Below, piece after piece: positions 25,183-32,360 of a stretch of 64,000 nucleotides of DNA. The notes below the pieces were generated by a model, which worked only from the letters and a program-made list of their open reading frames with translations, did no database searches and had not been told where the DNA came from. Source of the stretch: Sphingomonas sp. 35-24ZXX (GTDB lineage: Bacteria > Pseudomonadota > Alphaproteobacteria > Sphingomonadales > Sphingomonadaceae); contig NZ_JROG01000003.1 of assembly GCF_000786215.1 (NCBI RefSeq), forward strand, positions 248,001 to 312,000, written 5' to 3'. Every line of letters begins with the position of its first letter. Position 1 is the first letter of the stretch. A program made the translations under genes and the position numbers.

Positions 25183-26065
25183 TGCGGAAGCCGATATGGT
25201 TGGATGAAAAGTCGTTTTCCTGCGGCTGGCGCGCCGCCGGGCGGTAGCGTGCGCAGAAATTGGCAGCGCACAGCCAGCTGCCGCCCTTGATGATCATGTG
25301 GGTGTCGTCGACGGGGCTGTCGGTCCACTCCCAGACATTGCCGATCAGATCGTGCACTCCATTACGATCAGCGGGAAAACAGGCTGCAGGCGCGGTTCCG
25401 GAAAATCCGTCCGCGCCGGTATCCTTGACCGGGAATACACCCTGCCAGTGGTTGGCGCGTGGCTGGCCGGCATCGTCGATCGCGCCGGAGAAGCGGTTGG
25501 CAGGATCGGGCAGCCCGCTGCTGGCGGCATATTCCCACTCTTCCTCGGTCGGCAGCCGCCCGCCAGCCCAGCGGGCATAGGCACGGGCATCGGCGAGCGT
25601 CACATGGACGACAGGATGCCGGCCCTTGCCGACAATCGATGAGCCCGGGCCCTCCGGCGTGCGCCAGGTGGCGCCCTTGCGCAGCACCCAGCGTCCGTTC
25701 TGCCCCGAAGCATCGCGCACGAACAGCGCCGAGCCTGCCGCCGGATCCGTGCTCGCCACCGCCTTTTCTGCCGCCGTGACATGGCCGGTCGCCTGGACGA
25801 AGGCGGCGAACTGGTCGTTGGTCACCTCGTGGCTCAGGATTGCAAAGCCTTCGACCCGCAACCGCATCGACGGGCTTTCTTCCGGGTAGAGCGGATCGGC
25901 GCCTTTCAGATACGAACCTGCGGGGAGGCTAACGAACCGCTCGGGCGCAAAAGCATCAGCGGGACATTCGCGTACGGTCGCGGCGGCCTGGGCATCGGCT
26001 TGCGGATCCGCCGAGCAGCCCGCCAGTGCCATGGCGCAGATCAGCCACGGCAGCGCGCGCGGCAA
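25139..26065 (-). CDS. Formylglycine-generating enzyme, probable lipoprotein
   Basis: A 308-residue FGE-sulfatase family protein that would oxidise the sulfatase active-site cysteine to formylglycine. The C-terminal half holds GGRLPTEEEWEYAA, NVWEWT, GGSWLCAANFCARYR and SSNHIGFR. Cys266 and Cys271 in the C-x4-C arrangement match the copper-binding pair of aerobic FGE, so it looks catalytic rather than a mere relative. The N-terminus is hydrophobic with lipobox LAGC (Cys17), which would place it outside the cytoplasm. The TTG at 26065 is the best start; it lies two bases after the TetR stop. Confidence 0.9.
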   Translation of the reverse strand: MPRALPWLICAMALAGCSADPQADAQAAATVRECPADAFAPERFVSLPAGSYLKGADPLYPEESPSMRLRVEGFAILSHEVTNDQFAAFVQATGHVTAAEKAVASTDPAAGSALFVRDASGQNGRWVLRKGATWRTPEGPGSSIVGKGRHPVVHVTLADARAYARWAGGRLPTEEEWEYAASSGLPDPANRFSGAIDDAGQPRANHWQGVFPVKDTGADGFSGTAPAACFPADRNGVHDLIGNVWEWTDSPVDDTHMIIKGGSWLCAANFCARYRPAARQPQENDFSSNHIGFRIIRDAATPAAGTAQ

Positions 26066-26067
26066 GG

Positions 26068-26652
26068 TCAGTCCACCAGCCTGGCAATGGTCAGCTTGAC
26101 CACGTCTTCGGCCTCGTCGACGGTCAGGTTCTGGTCCTGCCGCAACCGCCGCCATGTCTGGAAGCCAGCGCACATCTCGATCGCGGAAAACAGCGTCGCA
26201 TCCTTGCGAAAGGCTTCGGGCAGAACGCCTTCGAGCCCCGTGCGCTCCAGATGCAGGAATCGCTGATAGTTGAGCATCAGATATTCCGAGCTGAACCGGC
26301 GGATGCTGGCCGCGATCTTGAGCGGCATGATCCGGTCGTAGATGATCGCACGGCGTTCGAGCAACTGGTCTAGCTGGGCGCGCCAGCCTTCACCGGTAAA
26401 CGGTTGCTGGATGATCGGCATGATCTCCGCTTCCATCCGCTCGGTCATCTCGCTGTAAAGGCTATCCATTTCCTCGAAATGGCGGAAAACCGTGCGCGCA
26501 CTGACCCCGGCGCGCTCTGCGATTTCGGCGGCGCTGGGCTCCATCTTTCCGCCCAGAATGATGTCGAGCATGGCATCGACGATGGCTTGTCGGCTGCGTT
26601 GGCTGCGTTGCTTGCGCCCATCGGGGTGGCGCGCAGGGGGGGTGTCAATCAT
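26068..26652 (-). CDS. TetR family regulator of the sulfatase locus
   Basis: A 194-residue regulator with the TetR DNA-binding domain: PSAAEIAERAGVSARTVFRHF at about residues 39-59. The C-terminal ligand domain is not recognisable. The ATG at 26652 is the best start; the longer frame upstream runs through the neighbouring gene. It is the middle gene of the DUF1330-TetR-FGE operon, so it is under the operator at 27211 itself. It is the natural candidate for binding the TGACATAG dyads. Binding is inferred from shared position. Confidence 0.9.
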   Translation of the reverse strand: MIDTPPARHPDGRKQRSQRSRQAIVDAMLDIILGGKMEPSAAEIAERAGVSARTVFRHFEEMDSLYSEMTERMEAEIMPIIQQPFTGEGWRAQLDQLLERRAIIYDRIMPLKIAASIRRFSSEYLMLNYQRFLHLERTGLEGVLPEAFRKDATLFSAIEMCAGFQTWRRLRQDQNLTVDEAEDVVKLTIARLVD

Positions 26653-26684
26653 GTAACACGGCTTATCGACAAGCGCCGTCTCTG

Positions 26685-27167
26685 TCACCCCTTGCCGCCA
26701 ATTTGGGTGAGAATCGGTTGCAACCACGGCATGTTCATCGCCTCGGTCGACAGCACGGTTTCGATGTTCAGCTGTCCGTCGAGTCCGGCGCTGCGATGCA
26801 CCGCAATCTCGCGCCATTCGTCGGACATCGACATGCGCACCATGTCGCCGCGCTTGGGATAGACACCGATGGCGACCTCGTCCCACAGCTCGCCGACCTG
26901 GCCCAGCGAGAGGAAGGTGACATCAGCAGCGAACATCGCAACCCCGCCGAACTTGGGCAACAGCTGGGAGACCGCACGGCCGTAGATCATGTAAGCCTCA
27001 CGCCCGGTCAGATCGGTCTCGCGACCGTCCTCATAAACCGCCTTGTCCTTGAACTTGAGCAGGTTGATCATGAAGATCGGCCCGTCGGGGCCAGGCTGCA
27101 TCAGCCCCGCCATGGTCTCCGGATTGCCGGGGAAAACCTCGTTGAGCACGGTAAACGGCTGCGGCAT
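26685..27167 (-). CDS. DUF1330-like dimeric alpha/beta barrel protein
   Basis: A 160-residue cytoplasmic protein. PIFMINLLKFKDKA and YEDGRETDLTGREAYMIYG resemble the DUF1330 family, small ferredoxin-like folds of unknown reaction. It is first in the minus-strand operon, with the operator-promoter 33 bases before its start and an AGGAGAGG ribosome site. It ends 32 bases before the TetR start. Its presence in both timing and place with sulfatases suggests it acts on the released compound. Confidence 0.8.
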   Translation of the reverse strand: MPQPFTVLNEVFPGNPETMAGLMQPGPDGPIFMINLLKFKDKAVYEDGRETDLTGREAYMIYGRAVSQLLPKFGGVAMFAADVTFLSLGQVGELWDEVAIGVYPKRGDMVRMSMSDEWREIAVHRSAGLDGQLNIETVLSTEAMNMPWLQPILTQIGGKG

Positions 27168-27199
27168 CGCGGATATCCTCTCCTGTTAGCTTGGAGAGA

Positions 27200-27228
27200 A
27201 GGCTATATATTGACATAGATGGTGTCAA
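27200..27228 (-). promoter_or_regulatory. Promoter with operator for the DUF1330-TetR-FGE operon
   Basis: On the minus strand TTGACA and TAGCCT lie exactly 17 bases apart (plus-strand 27223-27228 and 27200-27205). The operator TGACATAGATGGTGTCA (27211-27227) covers the -35 and spacer. It is the third promoter with these hexamers in the locus, and suggests autoregulation of the TetR gene. Confidence 0.65.
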
Positions 27229-27272
27229 TATATTCCGGAGGCAAAATGAGTGCTCAGAGGCGCAGCCCCATG

Positions 27273-29045
27273 TCAGCCGATATGATCGCGGATCACCTGC
27301 AAAAAGGCTTCGCCATAGGCCTCGAGCTTGCGGGTGCCGACCCCGGAGATGCGCGACAGCGCCTCCATCGTTTCCGGGCTGCGCTCGGTCATTTCGCGCA
27401 ATGTGCTGTCGTGGAAGATCACATAAGGCGGCACGCCGGCCTGCTGCGCCAGATCGCGGCGGCAGGCGCGCAGGGCCTCGAACAGCGGGTTGCTGACCGG
27501 ATTGGACGTATCGCCGCCGCGTTTGCCCTTGCGGGTGCGCTTGGGCGGCAGGACCAGCGGCAGCTGCACCTCGTCACGCAGGATCGCGCGCGCCTGCGGC
27601 CCTAGCATCAGCCCGCCATGTTCGTTGGTGCCGAGCGCATCGCGGATCAGCAGCGCCCGGGCCACGGGTTTGATCAGCAGCGCCTCGTCATCGTTGATGA
27701 TGCCGAACACCGACAGCCGGTCATGCCCACGCTGTTGCACCTTGTCGTTGGTCTGGCCGCGCAGCACCGCTTCGAGATGGCCGATGCCAAAGCTCTGCCC
27801 GGTCCGGTAGACGGCCGACAGCAGTTTGCGCGCGGTCTGGGTCGCGTCGATACTGGCAGGCGGGCTCAGGCAATTGTCGCAATTGCCGCACTGTTCGGGT
27901 GGATCCTCGCCGAAGTGACGCAGCAGCACGGCGCGCCTGCAGCCGCCGGTTTCGACAAGTGCGCCGAGCGCGGAGATGCGGGTACGCTCGCCCGCCTGGC
28001 GTTCGGGTTCGATCTCGGCAATCCGCATCCGGGCACGGGCAAAATCGTCCGCCGCCCAGAACAGATGGGCTTCGGCCGGTTCGCCATCGCGTCCGGCGCG
28101 GCCTGATTCCTGATAATAGCCCTCGATCGACTTGGGCAGCCCGGCGTGCACAACAAAGCGCACGTCGGGCTTGTCGATGCCCATGCCGAACGCGACGGTC
28201 GCGCACATCACCATGTCTTCGCTGGCGATGAACGCGTCCTGGTTGGCGCGGCGCTCATCGGGCGGCATGCCGGCATGATAGGCGCGAACCTCGCGGCGGC
28301 CATCCCGGCTTAATTGCTCTGCCAGCTTCTCGGTGGCGGCCCGGGTCTGGGCGTAGACGATGCCGGGGCCGGGGTTGGCGCTGACAAGATCGCCGATCTG
28401 CCGGGTCAGCCCGTCGCGCGGGTGGACCACATAACGGATGTTGGGCCGGTCAAAGCCGGCGATGATCATGCCATCGGGGGTGATCCCGAGCTGCTTGAGA
28501 ATGTCCTCGCGGGTATGGGCATCCGCCGTGGCGGTGAGCGCCAGGCGCGGGCAATCGGCAAAGCTGTCGAGCAACGGCCGCAGCAAGCGGTAATCGGGGC
28601 GGAAATCATGCCCCCATTCGGACACGCAATGCGCCTCGTCGATGGCGAACAGCGCGATCGGGGCGCGGCCCAGCAGGTTGCGGAACCCTTCCGAACTCGC
28701 GCGTTCCGGGGCGACATAGAGCAGGTCGAGTTCGCCCGCGCGAAACCGGTCCTGCGTCTGTTGCCAGTCGGAATCGACCGATGTCAGGCTGGCGGCGCGG
28801 ATGCCCAAAGCCTGCGCCGCGCGCAGCTGATCGTGCATCAGCGCGATCAGCGGGGAGATGACGACGCAGCATCCCTCGAGCGCGACCGCGGGCAGCTGAT
28901 AGCATAATGACTTGCCCGCGCCGGTGGGCATGATCGCCAGCGTGTTCTGCCTGGCGAGCACGCGGCTCACCACCTGCTGCTGGACGCCGCGAAAGGCCGA
29001 AAAGCCGAAGGTTTCTTGCAGGACGTCGAGCGGATCGCGATTCAT
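27273..29045 (-). CDS. recQ: ATP-dependent DNA helicase RecQ
   Basis: A 590-residue 3'-5' DNA helicase for recombination and fork repair. Walker A MPTGAGKS at residues 39-46, DEAH at 136-139 with CVSEWGHDFRPDY after it, the GRAGRDG motif VI, four zinc-binding cysteines in the RecQ-C region (CRRA... CGNCDNCL) and a C-terminal HRDC domain (LRACRRDLAQQAGVPPYVIF). Length and domain order are standard. A GC-rich inverted repeat covers its ribosome-site region (about 29046-29068), which could reduce translation. Confidence 0.96.
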   Translation of the reverse strand: MNRDPLDVLQETFGFSAFRGVQQQVVSRVLARQNTLAIMPTGAGKSLCYQLPAVALEGCCVVISPLIALMHDQLRAAQALGIRAASLTSVDSDWQQTQDRFRAGELDLLYVAPERASSEGFRNLLGRAPIALFAIDEAHCVSEWGHDFRPDYRLLRPLLDSFADCPRLALTATADAHTREDILKQLGITPDGMIIAGFDRPNIRYVVHPRDGLTRQIGDLVSANPGPGIVYAQTRAATEKLAEQLSRDGRREVRAYHAGMPPDERRANQDAFIASEDMVMCATVAFGMGIDKPDVRFVVHAGLPKSIEGYYQESGRAGRDGEPAEAHLFWAADDFARARMRIAEIEPERQAGERTRISALGALVETGGCRRAVLLRHFGEDPPEQCGNCDNCLSPPASIDATQTARKLLSAVYRTGQSFGIGHLEAVLRGQTNDKVQQRGHDRLSVFGIINDDEALLIKPVARALLIRDALGTNEHGGLMLGPQARAILRDEVQLPLVLPPKRTRKGKRGGDTSNPVSNPLFEALRACRRDLAQQAGVPPYVIFHDSTLREMTERSPETMEALSRISGVGTRKLEAYGEAFLQVIRDHIG

Positions 29046-29084
29046 CCGCCCGCTCTTATGGGGGCGGGCTGGTGCAGGGAAGGG

Positions 29085-29116
29085 AAAAAGGCCTGGCGCG
29101 CTCGCGCCGATCAGGC
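29085..29116 (-). terminator. Intrinsic terminator after the response regulator
   Basis: On the minus strand, a GGCGC/GCGCC hairpin with flanking CCTG/CAGG pairing overlaps the regulator's stop codon and is followed by CCTTTTT. It separates the regulator from recQ, 40 bases on. Confidence 0.7.
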
Positions 29117-30553
29117 AGCGTTGTCGATGCCCAGCTCAGTCAGCTTGCGGTACAAGGTCGAACGGCCGATCCCAAGCCTGCGGGCAACCTCGGTCATCCG
29201 GCCTCTGTAGTGCCCGATGGCGAGGCGGATGACATCGGCCTCGATTTCCTCGAGCGGGCGCAGATTGCCGTCTTCGGCATAGAGCGTGATGCCGATGCCG
29301 TCGTGGCTGGCCGTTGCCCGGCGCGGTTCCTCCTCACCCAGCATGTGGGTGAGCTGCGGGAACTCGGCCGTGGTCAGCGCATCGCCGTCGCAGAAGATCG
29401 CGGCACGGAAAAGGGCGTTCTGCAGCTGACGGACATTGCCCGGCCAGTCATAGCTGGAGAGCAGCTGCAGCGCTTCGTCAGTGATTCCCAGCCCGCGCAG
29501 GCCCGGCTGCTCGGCGATGCGCGCCAGGAAATGTCGGACGAGCGCGGGGATGTCGCTGGTGCGGTCGCGCAAGGCGGGAATCGTGATGTGCACCGGCGCG
29601 ATCGCGAAATACAGGTCCTCGCGGAAGGTGCCCGCTTCGACCATGGGCTTGAGCGGCATGTTGCTGGCACAGATGAAGCGGACATCGCAGCGGAAGCTGT
29701 GCCGCGCACCGAGGGGCCGGATTTCGCCCGCGCGGATCGCGTCTGCCAGCTTGGCCTGCGATTCGAGCGGCACCTGGTCGATTTCGTCGATGAAGATCGT
29801 GCCGCCCTCGACCCGCTGGATTACGCCCACATGCCGGTCGAACGCGCCGGGAAAGGCACCGCGTTCATGGCCGAACAGCTGCGATTCGATCTGCCCGCTG
29901 GAGGCGCCGGCACAGGTGACGAGCCGCAGCGCGAGCTTCGAGCGCGGGCTCGAGGCGTGAATGGCACGCGCGATCATTTCCTTGCCGGTGCCGGTTTCGC
30001 CTTCGATCAGCACCGGCGAATGCGTGCGCGCCGATTTGGCGGCGATGGCAAGCGCCGCGCGGAACCGCGGCGACGATCCGATCATCTCGTCGAAGTCGAG
30101 CGGGGCAGCGATTTTTTCGGTGAGCGGCCGCAGTTCCGCTGCATCATCGGTGCGCGCTGCGGCGTTAAGCGCGGCGACCAACCGGTCGGGCGCGATCGGC
30201 TTGATCAAATAATCGGTGGCACCAGCGCGCATCGCTTCGACCGCGAGCAAGGGCGAGGTGCTGGTGGTCAGCATCAGGATCGGCAACGCGGGGCGGCGCG
30301 CCTTGAGCTCCGCGATCAGTTCGGCGGCGTCATCCCCCGGCACCCATTGGTCGAGGATGATCGCGTCGAGCATCATCCCTTCCTGCGTGCCCAGCATGGC
30401 AATCGCGGTTTCCGAATCGTGCGCGAACACCGTGCGCCAGCCAGCCTTCGCGGCCAGCGCAGCGACCAGACGGCACTGTGCCGGTTCGTTATCGATCAGC
30501 ATCACCCGGCGGGTCTGCTGGTCAGCGTCTGTTCGTTCCTTTGCCATCAGCAT
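29111..30553 (-). CDS. NtrC-type response regulator with altered GAFTGA loop
   Basis: A 480-residue regulator: receiver domain with phospho-acceptor Asp68 (IILDQW) and Lys118, AAA+ domain with Walker A GETGTGKE (185-192) and Walker B GTIFIDEI (251-258), and a Fis-type helix-turn-helix at the C-terminus (RLGIGRSTLYRKL). The loop that contacts sigma-54 reads GAFPGA (232-237) instead of GAFTGA. The conserved Thr is needed for sigma-54 contact in studied members, so this protein may not activate sigma-54. No sensor kinase gene lies beside it. Start at 30553 or 30547; no strong ribosome site at either. Confidence 0.9.
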   Translation of the reverse strand: MLMAKERTDADQQTRRVMLIDNEPAQCRLVAALAAKAGWRTVFAHDSETAIAMLGTQEGMMLDAIILDQWVPGDDAAELIAELKARRPALPILMLTTSTSPLLAVEAMRAGATDYLIKPIAPDRLVAALNAAARTDDAAELRPLTEKIAAPLDFDEMIGSSPRFRAALAIAAKSARTHSPVLIEGETGTGKEMIARAIHASSPRSKLALRLVTCAGASSGQIESQLFGHERGAFPGAFDRHVGVIQRVEGGTIFIDEIDQVPLESQAKLADAIRAGEIRPLGARHSFRCDVRFICASNMPLKPMVEAGTFREDLYFAIAPVHITIPALRDRTSDIPALVRHFLARIAEQPGLRGLGITDEALQLLSSYDWPGNVRQLQNALFRAAIFCDGDALTTAEFPQLTHMLGEEEPRRATASHDGIGITLYAEDGNLRPLEEIEADVIRLAIGHYRGRMTEVARRLGIGRSTLYRKLTELGIDNAA

Positions 30554-30647
30554 CAGTGCGTAGCGACATGTGGTAAAAACCCCATTAAAGTTGTGCTTGC
30601 ATCCCCCCTAGCGATTTGCAGCTTGCGGGATTGAGCGACACCCGGCA

Positions 30648-30678
30648 TTCGGTTAAGGCGAACCGAAATCAATTTCGG
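30648..30678 (+). repeat. Overlapping alternative inverted repeats before the cox IV-pnt genes
   Basis: Two perfect 7-bp inverted repeats share bases: TTCGGTT/AACCGAA (30648-30654 with 30661-30667) and CCGAAAT/ATTTCGG (30663-30669 with 30672-30678). They cannot both form. They end 29 bases before the subunit IV start, a position suited to either an operator or an mRNA switch. Confidence 0.6.
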
Positions 30679-30707
30679 CACCAATTGCAATGGGGAAGGC
30701 TCTGACC

Positions 30708-30842
30708 ATGGCCAACGACACGTCCAGCAACAATATCGAATATGCCCGCCAGACCTATGAAGGCTTCATGGGCCTGCTCAAGACCGGTTCCATCATCGCG
30801 GCGCTGGTAACAGCGTTCGTCGTCGTCCTCATCGCCAGCTGA
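30708..30842 (+). CDS. aa3-type cytochrome c oxidase subunit IV
   Basis: A 44-residue protein: a short polar N-terminus (MANDTSSNNIEYARQTYEGF) and one membrane helix (SIIAALVTAFVVVLIAS). This is the bacterial aa3-oxidase subunit IV pattern, a small accessory subunit. GGAAGG precedes the start. It lies 11 bases before the transhydrogenase genes rather than with other oxidase genes, none of which is in the window. Confidence 0.85.
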   Translation: MANDTSSNNIEYARQTYEGFMGLLKTGSIIAALVTAFVVVLIAS

Positions 30843-30853
30843 CCGGCGGCGGC

Positions 30854-31984
30854 ATGAAGATCGCGGTCCTCAAGGAGCAGGCATCGGGCGAGCGGCGCGT
30901 TTCGGCGAGCCCTGAAACAGTCAAGAAGTTCATCACTTTGGGTGCTGAGGTCGCGGTGGAAACCGGGGCAGGCGAGTTTGCATCGGTTTCCGATGCCGAT
31001 TTCGCAGCCGCGGGCGCCACGGTCGGCTCGCGCGCCGATGTGGTGGGCGACGCGGACATCATCTTTGGTGTCCAGGGCCCTGATCCTGACAGTCTCGCGG
31101 GCGCCAAACCCGGTGCGATGATCGCAGCGTCGCTCAATCCGTTTGGCGAACGCGCCCGGATCGATGCCTATGCGGCCGCCGGTTTTCAGGCCCTCGCGCT
31201 CGAGTTCATGCCGCGCATCACCCGCGCGCAGTCGATGGACATCCTGTCGTCGCAATCGAACCTTGCTGGCTACAAGGCCGTGCTCGACGGTGCGGCCGAA
31301 TATGGCAAGGCCTTCCCGATGATGATGACCGCGGCGGGCACCGTCTCTGCCGCCAAGGTCTTCGTGATGGGGGTGGGCGTTGCCGGCCTGCAGGCAATCG
31401 CCACCGCGCGCCGCCTGGGCGCGCAGGTCTCTGCAACCGACGTGCGTTCGGCCACCAAGGAACAGATCCAGTCGCTGGGTGCCAAGCCGATCTTCGTCGA
31501 GAATGTTGCGGGGATCGAGGGTGAAGGCGCAGGCGGCTATGCCACCGAAATGTCGGACGAGTACAAGGCGGCGCAGGCCGAATTGGTCTCGGCGCATATC
31601 GCCAAGCAGGACATCGTCATCACCACCGCGCTGATCCCCGGACGCCCCGCACCGCGGCTCGTTTCCGATGCGCAGGTGGCCAGCATGAAGCCCGGCAGCG
31701 TGCTCGTTGACCTCGCGGTCGAACAGGGCGGCAATGTCGAAGGCGCGGTCGCGGGCGAGGTCGTTGTTCGCCACGGCGTCAAGATCGTCGGCCACCGCAA
31801 CGTGCCTTCGCGCCTCGCGACCGACGCATCTGCGCTGTTTGCGCGCAACCTCTACAACTTCTTCTCGGCCTTCTGGGACAAGGAAACCAAGGCACCGGTC
31901 TTCCCCGACGACGACGAAATCGTCCAGGGCGTCCGCGTGACCATGGGTGGCAAGGTTGTGAGCGAAAGGCTGCTCGCCAGCTGA
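30854..31984 (+). CDS. pntAA: NAD(P) transhydrogenase subunit alpha, part 1
   Basis: A 376-residue soluble NAD(H)-binding domain (dI) of the proton-pumping transhydrogenase. It opens with KIAVLKEQASGERRVSASP, has the dinucleotide fold in VMGVGVAGLQAIATARRLGAQV and the mobile-loop region. The alpha subunit is split into two proteins, as is usual in alphaproteobacteria. It makes NADPH from NADH at the cost of the proton gradient. Confidence 0.95.
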   Translation: MKIAVLKEQASGERRVSASPETVKKFITLGAEVAVETGAGEFASVSDADFAAAGATVGSRADVVGDADIIFGVQGPDPDSLAGAKPGAMIAASLNPFGERARIDAYAAAGFQALALEFMPRITRAQSMDILSSQSNLAGYKAVLDGAAEYGKAFPMMMTAAGTVSAAKVFVMGVGVAGLQAIATARRLGAQVSATDVRSATKEQIQSLGAKPIFVENVAGIEGEGAGGYATEMSDEYKAAQAELVSAHIAKQDIVITTALIPGRPAPRLVSDAQVASMKPGSVLVDLAVEQGGNVEGAVAGEVVVRHGVKIVGHRNVPSRLATDASALFARNLYNFFSAFWDKETKAPVFPDDDEIVQGVRVTMGGKVVSERLLAS

Positions 31985-32075
31985 TCCTCAGCGGTTGAAC
32001 ATTTGACCGGCTTGGCCCGGACCTTTCCCGCGCGATCGCATGGCCGATCCGCCGGGACGAATGGAGAATATGAAG

Positions 32076-32360
32076 ATGGATTTCATCTCGATCCTCTCGA
32101 TCTTCGTGATGGCCTGTTTCGTGGGCTATTACGTCGTCTGGTCGGTGACGCCCGCGCTGCACACGCCGCTGATGGCGGTGACCAATGCGATTTCGTCGGT
32201 GATTATTGTCGGCGCGCTGATCGCCAGCGCCGAGGCCGGTTCTGCCGTTGCCAAATATCTGGGTCTGCTGGCGGTCGTGTTTGCCAGCGTCAACATTTTC
32301 GGCGGCTTTGCCGTCACCGAGCGCATGCTTGCGATGTACAAGAAGAAGGAGCGCAAGTGA
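32076..32360 (+). CDS. pntAB: NAD(P) transhydrogenase subunit alpha, part 2
   Basis: A 94-residue membrane protein with three helices (ILSIFVMACFVGYYVVW, NAISSVIIVGALIAS, LGLLAVVFASVNIFGGF) and a basic tail. This is the first part of the membrane domain dII. Of three possible ATG codons the one at 32076 has GGAGA eight bases upstream. Its stop overlaps the pntB start by one base. Confidence 0.93.
   Translation: MDFISILSIFVMACFVGYYVVWSVTPALHTPLMAVTNAISSVIIVGALIASAEAGSAVAKYLGLLAVVFASVNIFGGFAVTERMLAMYKKKERK

Noticed and set aside
30676-30692. GGCAC...TTGC resembling a sigma-54 promoter before the oxidase IV gene
   Set aside because: GG and GC are eight bases apart instead of the required ten.
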